Shown here in pieces: positions 12,097 to 24,869 of a DNA stretch of 64,000 bases (the stretch's first letter is position 1; each line of letters opens with the position of its first letter). Below the pieces are notes generated by a model. The model ran no database searches. It was not told the DNA's origin and saw only the letters and a program-made list of their open reading frames with translations. The stretch lies in assembly GCA_036971475.1 (NCBI GenBank), contig JBAIZL010000005.1:175021386-175085385 (forward strand). Reading direction: 5' to 3'. The DNA is from Prosapia bicincta (taxonomy: Eukaryota; Arthropoda; Insecta; Hemiptera; Cercopidae). A program made the position numbers and the translations under genes.

Positions 12097-13219
12097 CAGT
12101 GACGGACTTTGCCATGGTGTCGTCCCTAGGCATAATTCGGCCGGCCGCCCCTTTGCGCCCCGTTCGCGAATTTATTGGAAACGTCCCAACGTAACATAAT
12201 GATTTTAATTTTTCACCATACGAATCAATTTTCATGCCTGTTCAAAGAAATGCATAATAAAAAAATAATTAACTTTTAATAATGATGCGCTTTGAGATTA
12301 AAAAATATGTTGGTATTCATGCAATATTGCATTTTACGTTTAAATTAATTACCGTTTACCGTGCCGACCATAGTTTACTGTCCTAATGCAATATTAATAA
12401 ATGTAAATTACCTATTAAATAATAATGTATAATAATATACTATATATTGGGCACTATATTTTATTGAAATATATTTTGAAAATATACATACAGTACTTCA
12501 CTTTCATATTTGTTGGGGAAGACAATTGAAAATTAGGACACTTTTGAGATTAGAAAGTGTTATTTATTACACACAAGATTAAGAAGTAATATTTTCAGCT
12601 TCTTAGTATTAACAAGAGCAATTCACGTATATTTTTACTTTTTTGGATAATAGTTTATAATGAAAAAATTGTATAAAAATTTCGTTATCTCCTTATTTGG
12701 AGATACCTAAAACATCCGATGGCATGTACTATGGAATTTTTAAATTTTCCGTGGGCGCAGCTCGAAGCACGTATAATACACATACACATATATACATACA
12801 CACACACGTGACGTCACACATGCACACTCAGACAATACACATACTGACATTACACAAGTATAAATTTTTAAACATTTTTGATGATATTTTCAATTTATTA
12901 AAAAAAAATCCAAGATAAGATATTATTTAAAGACTATTTTTATAAAAATAAATTATATTTATTTTGGTTCCATCGATAAAATTAAAATACAATAAAATAA
13001 AAGGAAGTTTTCTATTCTCAGGGGGGGGGCGCTGGATCCGCCACTGATTAAACTGAGGTTCACATTATGACATTCATCCAATTTTAACTAGGTACTATTA
13101 CTACTGTCACTAAAACTCATCGGTACAAAAAAAAAAACGGCTGCCGCCTGCCGCCCCCTTGAGGCTGCGCCCATAGGCATGTGCCTAGTGTTTTTTAAGC
13201 AATGGTAAGTCCGCCACTG
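12097..13219. mobile_element. Non-autonomous hAT-type element with 8-bp target duplication
   Basis: The left end is CAGTGACGGACTT. The right end, from the other strand, is CAGTGGCGGACTTACC. The element is flanked on both sides by CTTAAGAA (12,089-12,096 and 13,220-13,227). An 8-bp duplication with CAGTG ends is diagnostic of hAT transposons. It is 1,123 bp with no transposase frame. An extra internal hAT-like end (GGATCCGCCACTG at about 13,034-13,046) hints at a nested or chimeric structure. Confidence 0.85.
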
Positions 13220-13450
13220 CTTAAGAAAATAGGTATTTAACATATTATTAATTTAAACTTGTAAACCAATATAAAACTTTTGTTTAACTTTTTGTAGTAA
13301 TGAGTTGGTAGTTTTGTAGAGTTTTGTAGTAATTGATATATATTGCATTCTTACAAATGTTTAGTTGTAATTAAGATAAATATAATTACAGTTGAGATAT
13401 GAATTACTATGAGATATGAATAACAGTTTAATATATTCGTTATTTTACAG

Positions 13451-13712
13451 ACCAACGTTGATATGTGCTTGGGGTGAAGAAGGTGCAATGGGTCTGTCTG
13501 CCAATGGTTCCATTGTAAAATCTAAAGCCTTTCCACCACCTAAAGTTGTAGATACTTTAGGAGCAGGTGACACGTTTGTTGCTTCAACAATACTTATGCT
13601 AAATACTGGACATACTTTAGAAGATAGTATTCAGTATGGTTGTCTCATTGCTGGAAAAAAAGTGGGTTTGAAAGGTTTCAACAATTTAGAACAATTTACT
13701 ATGAAAAATTAG
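13451..13712 (+). CDS. KHK: Ketohexokinase, last exon
   Basis: After the acceptor TATTTTACAG the frame reads PTLICAWGEEG, FPPPKVVDTLGAGDTF, then IAGKKVGLKGF, and stops at TAG 13,710. VDTLGAGDTF is the PfkB family signature: GAGD forms the anion hole and its aspartate is the catalytic base. The C-terminal length matches animal ketohexokinase. The exon joins in phase with 5,417-5,643. Base composition is less AT-rich than its surroundings, as expected for a functional exon. Confidence 0.9.
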
Positions 13713-13726
13713 ATTAAAATATATTT

Positions 13727-13732
13727 AATAAA
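13727..13732 (+). terminator. Polyadenylation signal AATAAA
   Basis: AATAAA lies 14 bases after the ketohexokinase stop codon; a 3' end shortly downstream is likely. Confidence 0.65.
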
Positions 13733-13740
13733 AGGCTAGT

Positions 13741-14347
13741 GGTATTGTATTTTTTTTTTTTTTTTTTTGCAAAGATAATCATATGTCCTTTTTCCTCGGT
13801 CAAATCTTTTATGTTATACAGGTTTGGTGTATAATTTGAATAACCACAATTATATACATTGTACAACACACATATAATATATACACACATCTAAATATAT
13901 GGCTGAGAAACATCCAATACATTTGTAAATGTGTAAAATCAATACTTTAACATGAAATTACAAAGAGATGATAGTAAAAAGAATCCATTTATATAAGAAA
14001 ATGTACTAGTGATCGATATGATATAACTTTTATGGACATACTCTGTTAAAATAAAGTTTTAAATATTGAACTATATATTGGTAACTCCAATTTTTGCTTT
14101 CATAATTATATTACTAATAAACTCAAACACAAACCAAATTATTTTAAGTGTCACTAAACACAAACGGTGCTTAAAATAAGAAGGAACTGAAAGATAGGTG
14201 TAATACTTCTTTCATCTATAGGTGCAAGATAGGTGCAGTTTTGGGGTGATACATCTTGAGGTTTCTGTAATATTTACTCTTTAATTCACTTGGCAAATAA
14301 CCACTATTTACTAATGTTTCTCAGCACACACGTTTTGCTCTTGGTCA
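13741..14347. other. No gene seen
   Basis: A T-homopolymer near 13,751-13,768 is followed by AT-rich DNA. No frame or repeat end is supported. Confidence 0.4.
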
Positions 14348-14605
14348 GTGTGTTATGATATATTTTTAATCTATGGTGTTTTGGTGTACTGTGATGAGTT
14401 ATTCATAGAGTGGTTTTCAGTTATGTGTTCTAATATAGTATTTAATTTTGAGTGTGTTTTATCATGCAGTATGTGTTGTGGCTGGTTTTTATTGTGTTTG
14501 TATATTTCAAAATGTTGTGTTGTTTTTAGTTTATTGCTTTTTTTGATGAACATTAGAATTTCTAGATTTGTGTCAACGTGTGTAGTGTGTTCTATGTACA
14601 AATGA
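14348..14605 (-). pseudogene. Penelope-like C-terminal fragment (second family)
   Basis: The minus-strand frame 14,371-14,601 begins MYIEHTTHVDTNLEILMFIK and includes HFEIYKHNKNQPQHILHDKT, the typical tail after the GIY-YIG domain of a Penelope protein. The same stretch recurs at 26.72-26.89 kb. No other part of the element is contiguous on this strand. Confidence 0.6.
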
Positions 14606-14663
14606 CAAATTTTGATTTGACTTATATGTTTTTTTGTCTATTATCCATTCCTTGTAGTATGTA

Positions 14664-14969
14664 TTGGATGTTTCTTCCTGTTTGTCCTTTGTAAAAGCTA
14701 AGGGTAGATGTTCCTTATCCTTAACATATTGTGAAAATACATCACCAAAAATAGCTTCACCCTTCCGAACACTTCAGAATAAAAGTGACAGAGCAAGAGT
14801 ATACAAGAACACATGCAACAACTCTACTAGTTTCTACATAGGAGAAACAGGAAGAAACTTCACCACACAATGCAAAGACACATAAAAGAAATAAGAAATA
14901 CACAACAGAAAATTTTGAAATATAAAAAACCACAACACATATTGAAAGATAAAACGCAATAATAATCAA
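14664..14969 (+). pseudogene. Penelope-like GIY-YIG fragment
   Basis: The plus strand reads RVYKNTCNNSTSFYIGETGR, a GIY-YIG motif pair in which the first tyrosine region is partly changed, then stops and continues out of frame into a Lys/Asn-rich tail. It faces the opposite way from the fragment just upstream, so this is either two insertions or an inverted pair. Confidence 0.6.
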
Positions 14970-15856
14970 ACACTATATTCAAACAAATAATTAACAACTA
15001 CTCCATGAACAACAAGACATCACATGATACCAAAACACTACAGATTTCACAATAACACACCTGAGAAACTGGGGTGTGTAACTCATGGTATTGGACAATA
15101 CACTGATCAAGTGCAAAATTTTTCTGCTGCGAAACATCAGTAAGTAATGGTTTTTGACAAGTGAATTAATAAGTAGATAACCTTCATGTACCAACACACA
15201 TGAAATGAAACAAAATCGAAGTTTTTTAATAAAATCAAGCCCTATATTACACTACATCCCTATGTGGCTTTATTACAATACAGCTACAACGTATCTGGAT
15301 GTAACAGTTCAGTTGGCTTTGATGTAATGGTATCGTGATGACACACCTGTTTACATTGCAAGAACTCACTGGCATTACAAAAAAAAGGTTTTTACGTGTA
15401 ATTGTAAGTTTATGAAATTGATCATAAGTTTCTTCTAAAAAACTAGTTGGAAGTATTTTCACATCCAAATCAAACTAAAGATTTCTTCTATATTTCTGAC
15501 AATTCTATACAAATTAATATGTAATGAATTTGTCTTTCCTTACCTGTGATAACAAGATACATTTAACATTTTGTGATTGTGTTGTAAGTAAAATTAATGT
15601 AAGAGATGAATGAAGATGTAAATTTTTGATTTTTGAAGAAAATATATTTTTCAAATGTTTTTTGACTAAGGGATATTTATAAAATGTATGTTTGTTCATG
15701 TACATTCTCCATTGGAGGCACAATAACATTTAAAAAAAAGTTTTAATTATAACATTTTCTTTTCTTTTAGAATCAACCATATGCTAACTGGATATGTTGT
15801 AACTTTATATATATAAATATATATTTAGATAAGTTCTAGTAGACTTAAAAGCTTAC
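14970..15856. other. No gene seen
   Basis: AT-rich, with only short non-conserved frames on either strand. No repeat ends were recognised except the start of the palindrome near 15,857. Confidence 0.4.
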
Positions 15857-17034
15857 TTAGGAATTTTTGGACTAAAAAGGAGACCGAAAGACAACCTGTA
15901 ACGTACTAGCCCTTTTACATCGGGGGGTAAGTATTACTTTATTTGAAATGTTATATTATTAATTGCTAATTACCAACATAATTAATATTACTTACCAGGG
16001 CTTCTAGTTCTAACGTTACAGCTCAGGCAAATTACTGTCTGTCTGTAACGCTCTTCATATCTTGAAGGTAGAACTAGGTTACTTGTTAAATAAGTATTGA
16101 ACATTTTAAAATACAAAGTTAAACCATTTAAACTAGCAGAGTCTTAGTAAATTCTTATTTAAAGGCTTATTAAATTAAGATGTATGGGATTTGTGTGCTC
16201 GTTAAATAATTGCTCTCTTAAATCTTCAATTAAAACAAATCAAACATATTTTATTTAGCAAAAATTATAAAATTACAACCAAAATACATATTTCTGAAAC
16301 ATTACGTTAGTTACTGATTTGTGAACATTTAACAATTTACTTATGAGGAAATTTACATATTAACAAATCAATGGCTGAAATGACTCTGTTTTCGAGTTTG
16401 CTTGCTTGCTCTTTTCATAATTAATTCTTACAATTTAAACTGAAAACAAATGCACCAAATAATGCATAAATTACATTTATGTACGTATTGAAAAATTTAA
16501 AGTTTATTAATTTTGTACTAAACTGTTTAAGCATTTAAATTTTGTGATAGTTCACCAAAGTTTGAATTTGTTCACTTAGCTGTTTTAACAAGGTGTAGCC
16601 TCGCATCCTTCTATTGGAAAAACCTCACAATATTCCCTCAGTCATGATTTTGAAAAAGGCTTCAGTAACTCGGTGTTCCATCTTCGTTATTGGCAATGTG
16701 CGCTGTCTTCTATATTCTGATTACAAGAAATTAAAATAATGACTATTATATTAAAAATTGAAAATAAAACATTTCCTCCCTCCTCGCACTACAAGACATG
16801 TTTCCGTTCCTACATCCTGATTTCAAGAGAATTAAATATCGGTAGCAAAGCAAGCGTCCTAGCTACCGAGCATCGATGTGCGCATATTACTTTAATCTTT
16901 CAAACTCTTCCTATAGATGCCACTACCAACCAGAGATTTGATTTATTTCTAACAAATCACAATTTTTTTGATCTAGTTCTATTATTGTTACATTTTTGAA
17001 TACATGCTCGTTCCTTTTCTGAAATTTCCTTTTT

Positions 17035-17788
17035 TAATATGTAACACCATCTAAAGTGTGTTACATATTTCCCCCCCCCCTTTTGAAAAAAAATTGTGTT
17101 ATTTCACATTCCCTTTAATTATTTTTATTAAATTTAACGATTTATGAACAACTCTTAAGTTAACAATCAAACTATGTTCTTTGGGAAACATATATAACCC
17201 ATTTGATTCTATTATTAGAACAAACTTAACTCGCCATGAAGCATAACACAAACAATATTAATTCTTAGATTTAATATCCTCTCAAAACAAAAAAATAAAA
17301 TTTTTAAATAAATCAATAATCAACCTTTTTTTATATTCATAAACATTTTATAATGACACATACGCTCATACCATTGCACAATGTTCGTTAGTTACTTAAT
17401 TACCTTTATCTTTAATTTACTTTGTTAAAAAAATGTGTCTTTTAATATCAATTTAAATCTCATAACTTGTTACATTATTTATTAATCATTTAATTTACAT
17501 TATTAAATTTTTAAAAAATTTACATACACTTACCAACTTACTTTGAAATTTTAACTTCTTTATAAACTTTTAATTTCTCAAACTTTATGAATACATAGTT
17601 ACATTTCTTCAACTTTTTAAACTCATTACTATATCTCTTATACATTTCACTCACTATTAAAGCTTTCTTCAAATTACTTCTTATTAAAATTCTTCAAATC
17701 ATCTATTAATTAAAATTTTCTTCGAATGTCTCTTTTTTTCAAAAGGGGGGAAAAATATGTAACACATTTTGGATGGTGTTACATATTA
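17035..17788. mobile_element. Short inverted-repeat element at the palindrome centre
   Basis: The ends are TAATATGTAACACCATC and, inverted, GATGGTGTTACATATTA. Each is followed inward by a second ACACAC/GTGTTACATA block and a C10/G6 homopolymer next to TTTTGAAA. The inner 600 bases are very AT-rich and non-coding. It forms the loop of the 15.9-21.1 kb foldback and may be a separate MITE. Confidence 0.65.
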
Positions 17789-18441
17789 AAAAAGGTAATT
17801 TCACAAAACAAACGATAATGTATTCAAAAAAAACAATAATTGAACTAGATCAAAAAAATTGTGATTTGTTAGAAATAAATCAAATCTCTGGTTGGTAGTG
17901 GCATCTGTTGGAATAGTTTGGGACAAAGATTAAAGTAATATGCGCACCTTCGAAGGGCGGTAACTAGGACGCCTGCTTGCAACGGATAATTTAATTCTCT
18001 CATAACCAAGATGTAAGGGAAGAAACATGTCTTGTAGTGCGAGGAGCGAAGAAGTGTTTTATTTTAATTTTTTTTAATGTAACAGATAAATTAACTCTCT
18101 TAAAATCAGGATGTAGAAGGCAACGGTTATCTCCAAGAGCGAGGAAATGTTTTGTTTTAAATTTTTAATGTAACAGTCATTTATTTTTTTAATTTTTTGT
18201 AATCAGAATATAGAAGACAGTGCGTCGCCAAGAATGAAGATGGAACGCTGAGTTACTGAAGCCATTTTTGAAATCATAACCGAGGGAATATTGAGAGATT
18301 GTTCCAATAGAAGGTGCGAGGCTACACCTTGTTAAAACAGCTAAGTGAATAAATTCTAACTTTGGTGAACTATCACAAAATTTAAATGCTTAAACAGTTA
18401 AACACAAAATTAATAAACTTTAAATTTTTCAATACGTACTG

Positions 18442-20393
18442 CAACGTCCCTCCCCTTTGCTGAATTATATATTTATATATCTGCTGCTCACACCGTTTTG
18501 TGTACCATGTTAGGATCCCTAAATTTTGTCTTGTGTTCCCGCTTAAAGTACCACTCCCAAATGGAAGTCTATTCCCGCTGACATCTACCTTAATGATTGT
18601 ATGACCTCCCCTAAGTTTGTTGGCAGGTTTGTTAGGTCTGTATTTAGTCACACATGTCAGTAAAATAGTCAGATGGAAAGAAACATCATTTATATGAACA
18701 CAAAATTTTCAAAGAATCTTACCACTTCATGAGATCTGCAGGCACAGCAAGTGGATGTGCAAAATATGATCATGTTTAAGATACCTTTTTTAAAAGGCTC
18801 CTGTGTTCTTTAAACATGATCTGCCAGTAGACATCGTCTCTGGGCTTCAATGCAAAAAAACAACTAATTTTTAGAATAGCTCAATAAAATTGTTCTCAGG
18901 AGAGAACTCGTTTGAAAAAGCATTAGGTTCTGAATTTTATACATTTATTAATTAATGAAATTTAATTAAAACTGTACTTTGATTTTATACTCATTATTTA
19001 TCAGTTGGAAAAAACTAAAAGGTTTTATTGGTTGTTCAACACAGGATAAATTCAAATACTGTAAGTTTTTATAATGCATTTAATTACTGATTTAAACTAA
19101 ACTAATTTTCTTTTCAAATAAAACATATTTAGATCTCTCTTTATCTGCACAAATTATTAATTAAAAGTTCGTTAATTTTCACATATTCAACTCCTACATT
19201 TCATATACAATTCCTTAATTACATTTACACATTAAAAAAAAAAAAAAAATTCCAAATTTAACATAAAATACTTTATCTTCTTATTTCAAGATTGAATTGG
19301 TAAATTCACATTTTATTATAAATAATTTTAAAGTTTATATGATTCAATAAATTTGGTCTTCTTGAAAGTGATTGGCTTATGGCCAAAACCACTTTGTAAA
19401 TTTAATATTTATTATTCATTATTTCCACAATTTTGTTATACTAATTAATTTTATTACTTTTAAAATTTATTTAATTATTCAACATAGAATGAAGTCATTG
19501 TTTAAGTTTAATTGGTAATTTGAATTTAATAAATTTAACTGACTAAATTTATGTTAATTCGTATATAATAGAGAAATGACTTGCCAAGGATTTCCCTGCC
19601 AGTCCTGGAGTCCTCTCGTCTGGATTCCCTGGTCCCTGGACATCGGAAGTTGCCATCCCTGGTCAGTCGATGGAAGTCTTTCTCCATTTCCGCGTCCTGG
19701 AGGCTGAGTCTGGAGCCCCAGTCCTTGGATGGAAGTAGACGGCAGGAACGTGGCTATTTTGGTCCCATCTGGCCTGGTGATGATTGTCCTAGGCGCTGAC
19801 CGACATAACGACCATTAGCACCTCGTATTAAAAATTTTTTTCAGAATGCCTTACAGGTTCTTATGTTCCTGTATTTATTGCGGCTATGTCACCCTTCCCC
19901 TCCGCTCTCCTCTCGTCGCTATCTCCGTGCTTGTTTCTTGTACGGGCGGGTTGGACAACGTATTAGTTTTAACCTGCATAATTTTGTTATCTGTTTTAGA
20001 ACACTGAAAAATGTCTATTATTTTTAAATGACTAACTTTTTTGTTAATTTAGTTTTTTAAATTCTGTCTTCACTACTGTTTATTATGGATTTTTCTGGTC
20101 ATTTCAAAATGTCGATGATAGTTCTACGTGGCCTAGTTCTCAAGTTAGCATTTTTCGGCACTTAGAAAATTTTTCACTTCACTCTCGTTTGTCAAATTTA
20201 GTTAGTTATTACAATTGCATGCTATTATAATTTTTAATTTGTCTTAATAATACCTATTCAAAATTTTACTGACTTCTTGACTCTTTACTATGTTTATTAT
20301 ACCATAAATTAAAACCTTATTATTTAAATATTAAAATTGTTATTTTAAAAATAAGAAATTATTAATTTCTTAATTGAAACGTTAATTCAGACC
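18442..20393. other. Unidentified insertion splitting the right foldback arm
   Basis: The palindrome arm is interrupted at TACGTA/CTGCAACG and resumes after CGTTTCAG/TACGTA, so TACGTA flanks both sides. The two ends are weakly inverted (CTGCAACG and CTGAAACG). Inside is AT-rich DNA and a C/T-rich block at 19.58-19.93 kb. No coding domain was recognised. It could be a non-autonomous DNA element or a solo LTR. Confidence 0.45.
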
Positions 20394-21138
20394 GTTTCAG
20401 TACGTAAATGTAATTTATGCATTATTTGGTGCATTTGTTTTCAGTTTAAATTGTAAGAATTAATTATGAAAAGAGCAAGCAAGCAAACTCGAAAACAGTC
20501 ATTTCAGCCATTGATTTCTTAATATGTAAAATTTCCTCATAAGTCCAATGTTATATGTTCACTAATCAGTAACTAACGCAATGTCTAAGAAATATGTATT
20601 TTGGTTTGTAACTTTATAATTTTTTTGCTAAATAAAATATGTTTGATTTGTTTTAATTGAAGATTAACAGAGCAACTATTTAACGAGTACACATATCCCA
20701 TACATCTTAATTCAATAAGCCTTTAAATAATAATTTAATGAGACTCTGCTAGTTTAAATGGTTTAACTTTGTATTTTAAAACTTTCAATGCTTAATTCAT
20801 AAGTAACCTAGTTCTACCTTCAAGATATGAAGAGCGTTACAGACAGACAGTAATTTGCCTGACCTGTGGCGTAGAGCTAGAAGCCCTGGTAAGTAATTAA
20901 TTATGTTGGTAAGGGCTATAACCGTTACAAACCTAGTAGCAATAGTCCAAAACTATGATTGAAAAAGATCATTGTATGATCAAAATATTTCAATTACTTA
21001 ATGTGTTTTGTATGTGTGTATTTATTTCCGAAAGGTTGTGGTTTTGGGCTATTGCCAGTAGGTAAGTCTGTCAGTTTCCTATCTAGTCCAAAAGTTCCTA
21101 TGTGTTTATATATATAAGAAATATATATAGAGAGAGAA

Positions 21139-21202
<64 letters not shown>
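21139..21202. repeat. (TA)n microsatellite
   Basis: TA run with flanking GA repeats. Confidence 0.9.
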
Positions 21203-21204
<2 letters not shown>

Positions 21205-22558
21205 AAATAGAGAGAGGGAGATAGTAGTTAATGCAATACTCTATAACAACATCTATCGCACAGTGAGGCTCACCAGTAATAGAATAGAAGCGCCAACTTC
21301 TATTTAATTGCATGTTCCTTATTTTTGTTTCCCAGCCTAGGACTGCAGACCTAGTTAGGAGAGTTTAAGATGTTTTATGCGTATAACTGAGCCCAACCTT
21401 CAGATCCGATCTAAATTCTATAAGTTTGAACCTACTTCAAAAAACTTTAATATGATTCTCATACCAAAATGCCTCAAAAGTATGTATAATGATTTGGCGG
21501 TCAGCCCTCTGATACATATTTCAAATGCATGAAAGTAGTACTTGTAACCTTTCAACTCATGTTGGTTAGGAATTCTGAAATCCCAAGGTACAGTCAAGAC
21601 TACAATTATGACAGTAGGAAGTTTTTGCAAAAAAATTGTCTGATTAGGATACAAACATGTTACAGCCATCTAAGGAGGAAGTTTATAATGTTGGTTCTCT
21701 TTGTATACCAAATCTATCCAACCATTACTTTTTTTCGCCCTCTTTAAGTACAAGGTTTCTAATTTTTCTCACTAGTGATAATTTTTTGCCATCCTAATCC
21801 TTCAAAGTGCAAGTTCCTTCTATAGAACTCTCAAAATTAATCTTTTTGTTGATATGGGCGAAATCCAATCAATAGGCAGAAGTATAACCAGTTACTTAGA
21901 AAAGGTAAAGCGGAACCAAAGTTGTTTTCAGAACAATAGAGAATACTTGAAACTATCAATCTCTTCAATCCAAGTCAAGACTTTAAATGCTGTTTTTGTT
22001 TCTTTTTCGAGTATAGACATTATTAATATATTACAGTCATATAACAAAAGAGGACAAGTGAGTATTGGAATAAGATCATGGTTGTGACCTTTACCTTAAT
22101 GTCTAGTGTAAACATAGCTTTAATGTCTGGTGAATGCATAACCAATGCTGTTCTGCCTTTGAGTTGGAAAAAAATTCCTAGATATTTGAAAAGGATAATA
22201 GCATTTACTTCATTTATTGTTGGTCATCAATCCTGGATTCATAGGACCAAACTTAGAATTCTTTCTGACCAACCACAAGATTTTACTTGCTGGGATTTAC
22301 CTTTAGGCAATCAGACCAGTTAGTTGCAACAACCTTACTCCAGAGGTCACAAAATGCTTTTCCCTTTCATCAAATCATCAGCAAGAGGCCAACAAGGAGG
22401 AACCAGTAATTTCTGATTTTTCTTTAACACATATTGGCTACCATGTATTGCCATTTTAATCTAATTTAAAAGCAGATTAAAAATATCTTAAAACCTACAT
22501 GGGATGAGCAACAATTTTAAGATCCTCCTTTTTCAAACTGAGTCACAGAATACTTCCA
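21203..22558. other. No gene recognised
   Basis: Several short frames on both strands, none with a recognisable domain. The part just before 22,559 could be decayed 5' sequence of the LINE that follows. Confidence 0.35.
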
Positions 22559-23963
22559 TTGTTGTATATCAATTCTAAACGGACAAGTCAAAATAAATTG
22601 GGATCTTTCACTCTCGAACTCAAAATACTTGGCAAGCGATTGAAATATAATAGGTCCCCTAAACTACTAGTGATCCTTTTGGATCCGAAACTGCGATGGG
22701 GTAGTCATATGGAGTATGTTATCGAAAAATGTGTATCAAGACTTAATGCTGTCAAAGCCATGGCCAGCCGTGACTGGGGCGCTGATACAACTACTCTAAA
22801 GATGTTTTATATTGCCTTCTTGAGATCTAAGACAACCTATGCATGTGAAGTGTGGGGTTCGATGGCGAAGTCTCACCTGAAAAGACTGCAAACTCTACAA
22901 TCTGCTGCAATCCATTTATGCTTGGGGTGCACCAAAACCACCTCTAGAGCAGCCATGGAGATTGAATTGGGACTCTATATCGATAAAAAATATGGACCAA
23001 ATACTTGTCAATAAAGGCTCTTACACCAATCCACCCATTAAGTAACATGGTGTCATATGGAGCACCCAAGTAGATGGCCTGAGATAAACATTGCACTTAA
23101 CCTGACACATGAGGTGAGCAAGAAAGATCATGTACAAATATTAAAAACAATAACATTAAACATGATTTCTCAATACAAAAGCCACATAAAAATATTCACA
23201 GATGGCTCACTCGATCGAGAGAAGAGCTTATCGGGGGCAGGCTACTATAATGAAACGAACGGAAACTGTTTTTACATCCCAGCCAATTCCAATTCCAGCA
23301 TGGATCATGGATACTGAGCTTTTGGCTATAAGTGCAGCCCTGACTAGCTGTGTGCATTTAAAGGGCAATTCAAAAATATGCATCCTATCGGATTCGAACA
23401 CCGCCCTTCAGTCATTGTTAAGTAATTCTACAAGTTCATACTCGTTTCGAATATTAGAAATAAGAAAAACCATCCTAGAACTGGTGGACTGCGGGAAGGA
23501 ATTAACTCTTCAATGGGTACCTGCCGATTGTGGAGTACCCGGAAACAAAAAGGCTGACAAAATAGCCTCAACCATGGAACCTACATATGAAGGCAAACAC
23601 TCCCTGCTACATTGCAAAAGTGTAAGCAGGGAAGTTTTCCAAAAACTTTGGTGTGAAAATTGGGAAAAAGAGTCTACTGGTCGACACCTTTACCAGCTCC
23701 AACCAGAACCACCAATCGAGGACAAATATAGGGAAGTAGCACGATCAACAACATCTTTTGTTGCCAGAGCAAGAACCGGCCATCTGGTGACACAGGAGTA
23801 CCTATTTCGTTTTAATCTCACAGAGTCTCCGTTGTGTGCACTCTGCGGTGTGGAGAGCGAAACAATTGAACACATCCTGCTGAACTGCCCTCACCCTGCA
23901 CGAAGTAAGTATATCAATTCTAAAGTAAATGCCTTCATAATATTAATAGATAAATTTTCTTAA
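22559..23963 (+). pseudogene. Non-LTR retrotransposon (LINE), RT end plus RNase H
   Basis: The first frame (22,559-23,014) is the C-terminal part of a LINE reverse transcriptase: LLVILLDPKLRWGSHMEYV, KMFYIAFLRSKTTYACEVWG, and LQSAAIHLCLG. After breaks follows an RNase H domain: IFTDGSLD (23,196), TELLAI, CILSDSNTAL and NKKADKIAS give the D-E-D-D residues. A CCHC-like end (CALCGVESETIEHILLNC) closes it. This order fits the Jockey/I/R1 group that carries RNase H. Frame changes near 23,015 and 23,300 show that it is dead; the RT core and endonuclease are missing. Confidence 0.85.
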
Positions 23964-24869
23964 TGGAAGAGGTACTTTAAAGTAACCTGACCTACCACCT
24001 ACTGTACCTAAACTCTCACCCCATCCCAAGTAGTTCCCACTACCCTATCCTTTACCTAAAAACCATCTCACCTTGACACCTTTTAATCATCTCACTATGC
24101 GGTCTTCCTTGCAGGGGCCCTAAACTTCAAAACGTGGAAAGGAACAGCTGCTGCAACTCCTGAAGCCACAAACTCCTTCACTACTTCATCTCCCATCCTA
24201 CTGTCACTGTTACAGATTTTTCAGTGCTCATCTCCCTGAAGTTCTGGACAACATAGTAACCAATAACATCCACTTTACCTACTCTGTTTCCACTATAAAT
24301 GCTACTATCTTGGACCAGAACTCAATATTCATCATCATTCATACTTCGCACATACTCGTCGATCTTCTGAAGTGGGTTAACTGAAGAAGAGCTTATACTC
24401 GGATGGTTGTCGTCAAACTATCCCCTCAGTACTTTCTGCCCATTTTCTCTCTTAACAATCTAGACGACATTTCTCTTCAATCGTAAATTTTCTCCCCCGT
24501 AGAACCTCCCACCAATGCTCTTCTCTCCACTAATCACGTCAAAATCGTGAAGAAACTGGAATTTCCACCAACAAAGGCAGTGCTCTTGAAAACCAGCAAT
24601 TGAAAAGTTATAGAATAGGCAGTCATTGTTCAATCCTTTTTGGAAAGTCAACGAACCAACTGTTGGGATGAGTTTTTTAACATATTTTGATGTTTGCTGG
24701 GTGATTCATTCGCTCTTTGAGAAAAGAAGCCCAGCAATCCTTTTCATGGTGCTTCTATTCTAGCCTTTTCAATTGAGGCCAGGGTTGAGACCTTTCCTAA
24801 CTCCGAGGTATAATTGCCACCCCATCTTCAAGTCAGAAATGGGACTTTGTATTAGGGCACCTCCAGGAC
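23964..24869. other. Probable LINE 3' sequence or other remnant
   Basis: C/T-rich on the plus strand, with no open frame of note. Position suggests the 3' untranslated part of the preceding LINE or 5' parts of the next remnant. No end could be fixed. Confidence 0.3.

Larger units (their letters stand above)
5644..13450 (+). other. Ketohexokinase intron with GC-AG boundaries
   Basis: The donor reads AG/GCAAGT, the strong-consensus form of the minor GC-AG intron class, and the acceptor reads TTTTACAG. Length is about 7.8 kb. It contains a pogo/Tigger element, a Penelope fragment and a hAT-type non-autonomous element. Confidence 0.75.
15857..21108. mobile_element. Large foldback (long inverted repeat) element
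   Basis: The left half (15.86-17.03 kb) reappears inverted in 17.79-18.44 kb and 20.39-21.11 kb. Landmarks: CACTACCAACCAGAGATTTG at 16.92 kb pairs with CAAATCTCTGGTTGGTAGTG at 17.88 kb; AACAAGGTGTAGCCTCGCA with TGCGAGGCTACACCTTGTT at 18.32 kb; the outer block CCAGGGCTTCTAG at 16.0 kb with CTAGAAGCCCTGG at 20.88 kb; and tips sharing TTTTGGACTA. The ends near AGCCCTT/AAGGGCT may be the real element termini. No transposase is present. A partial relative lies at 1.64-2.76 kb. Palindrome arms are imperfect, so this is not a recent event. Confidence 0.75.

Noticed and set aside
12697..12918. Open frame with His/Thr repeats
   Set aside because: It translates a CACA-type simple repeat inside the hAT element; no conservation expected.
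19581..19799. C/T-rich open frame of 72 codons
   Set aside because: Low-complexity CCTGG-type sequence in an unidentified insertion; no domain or splice support.
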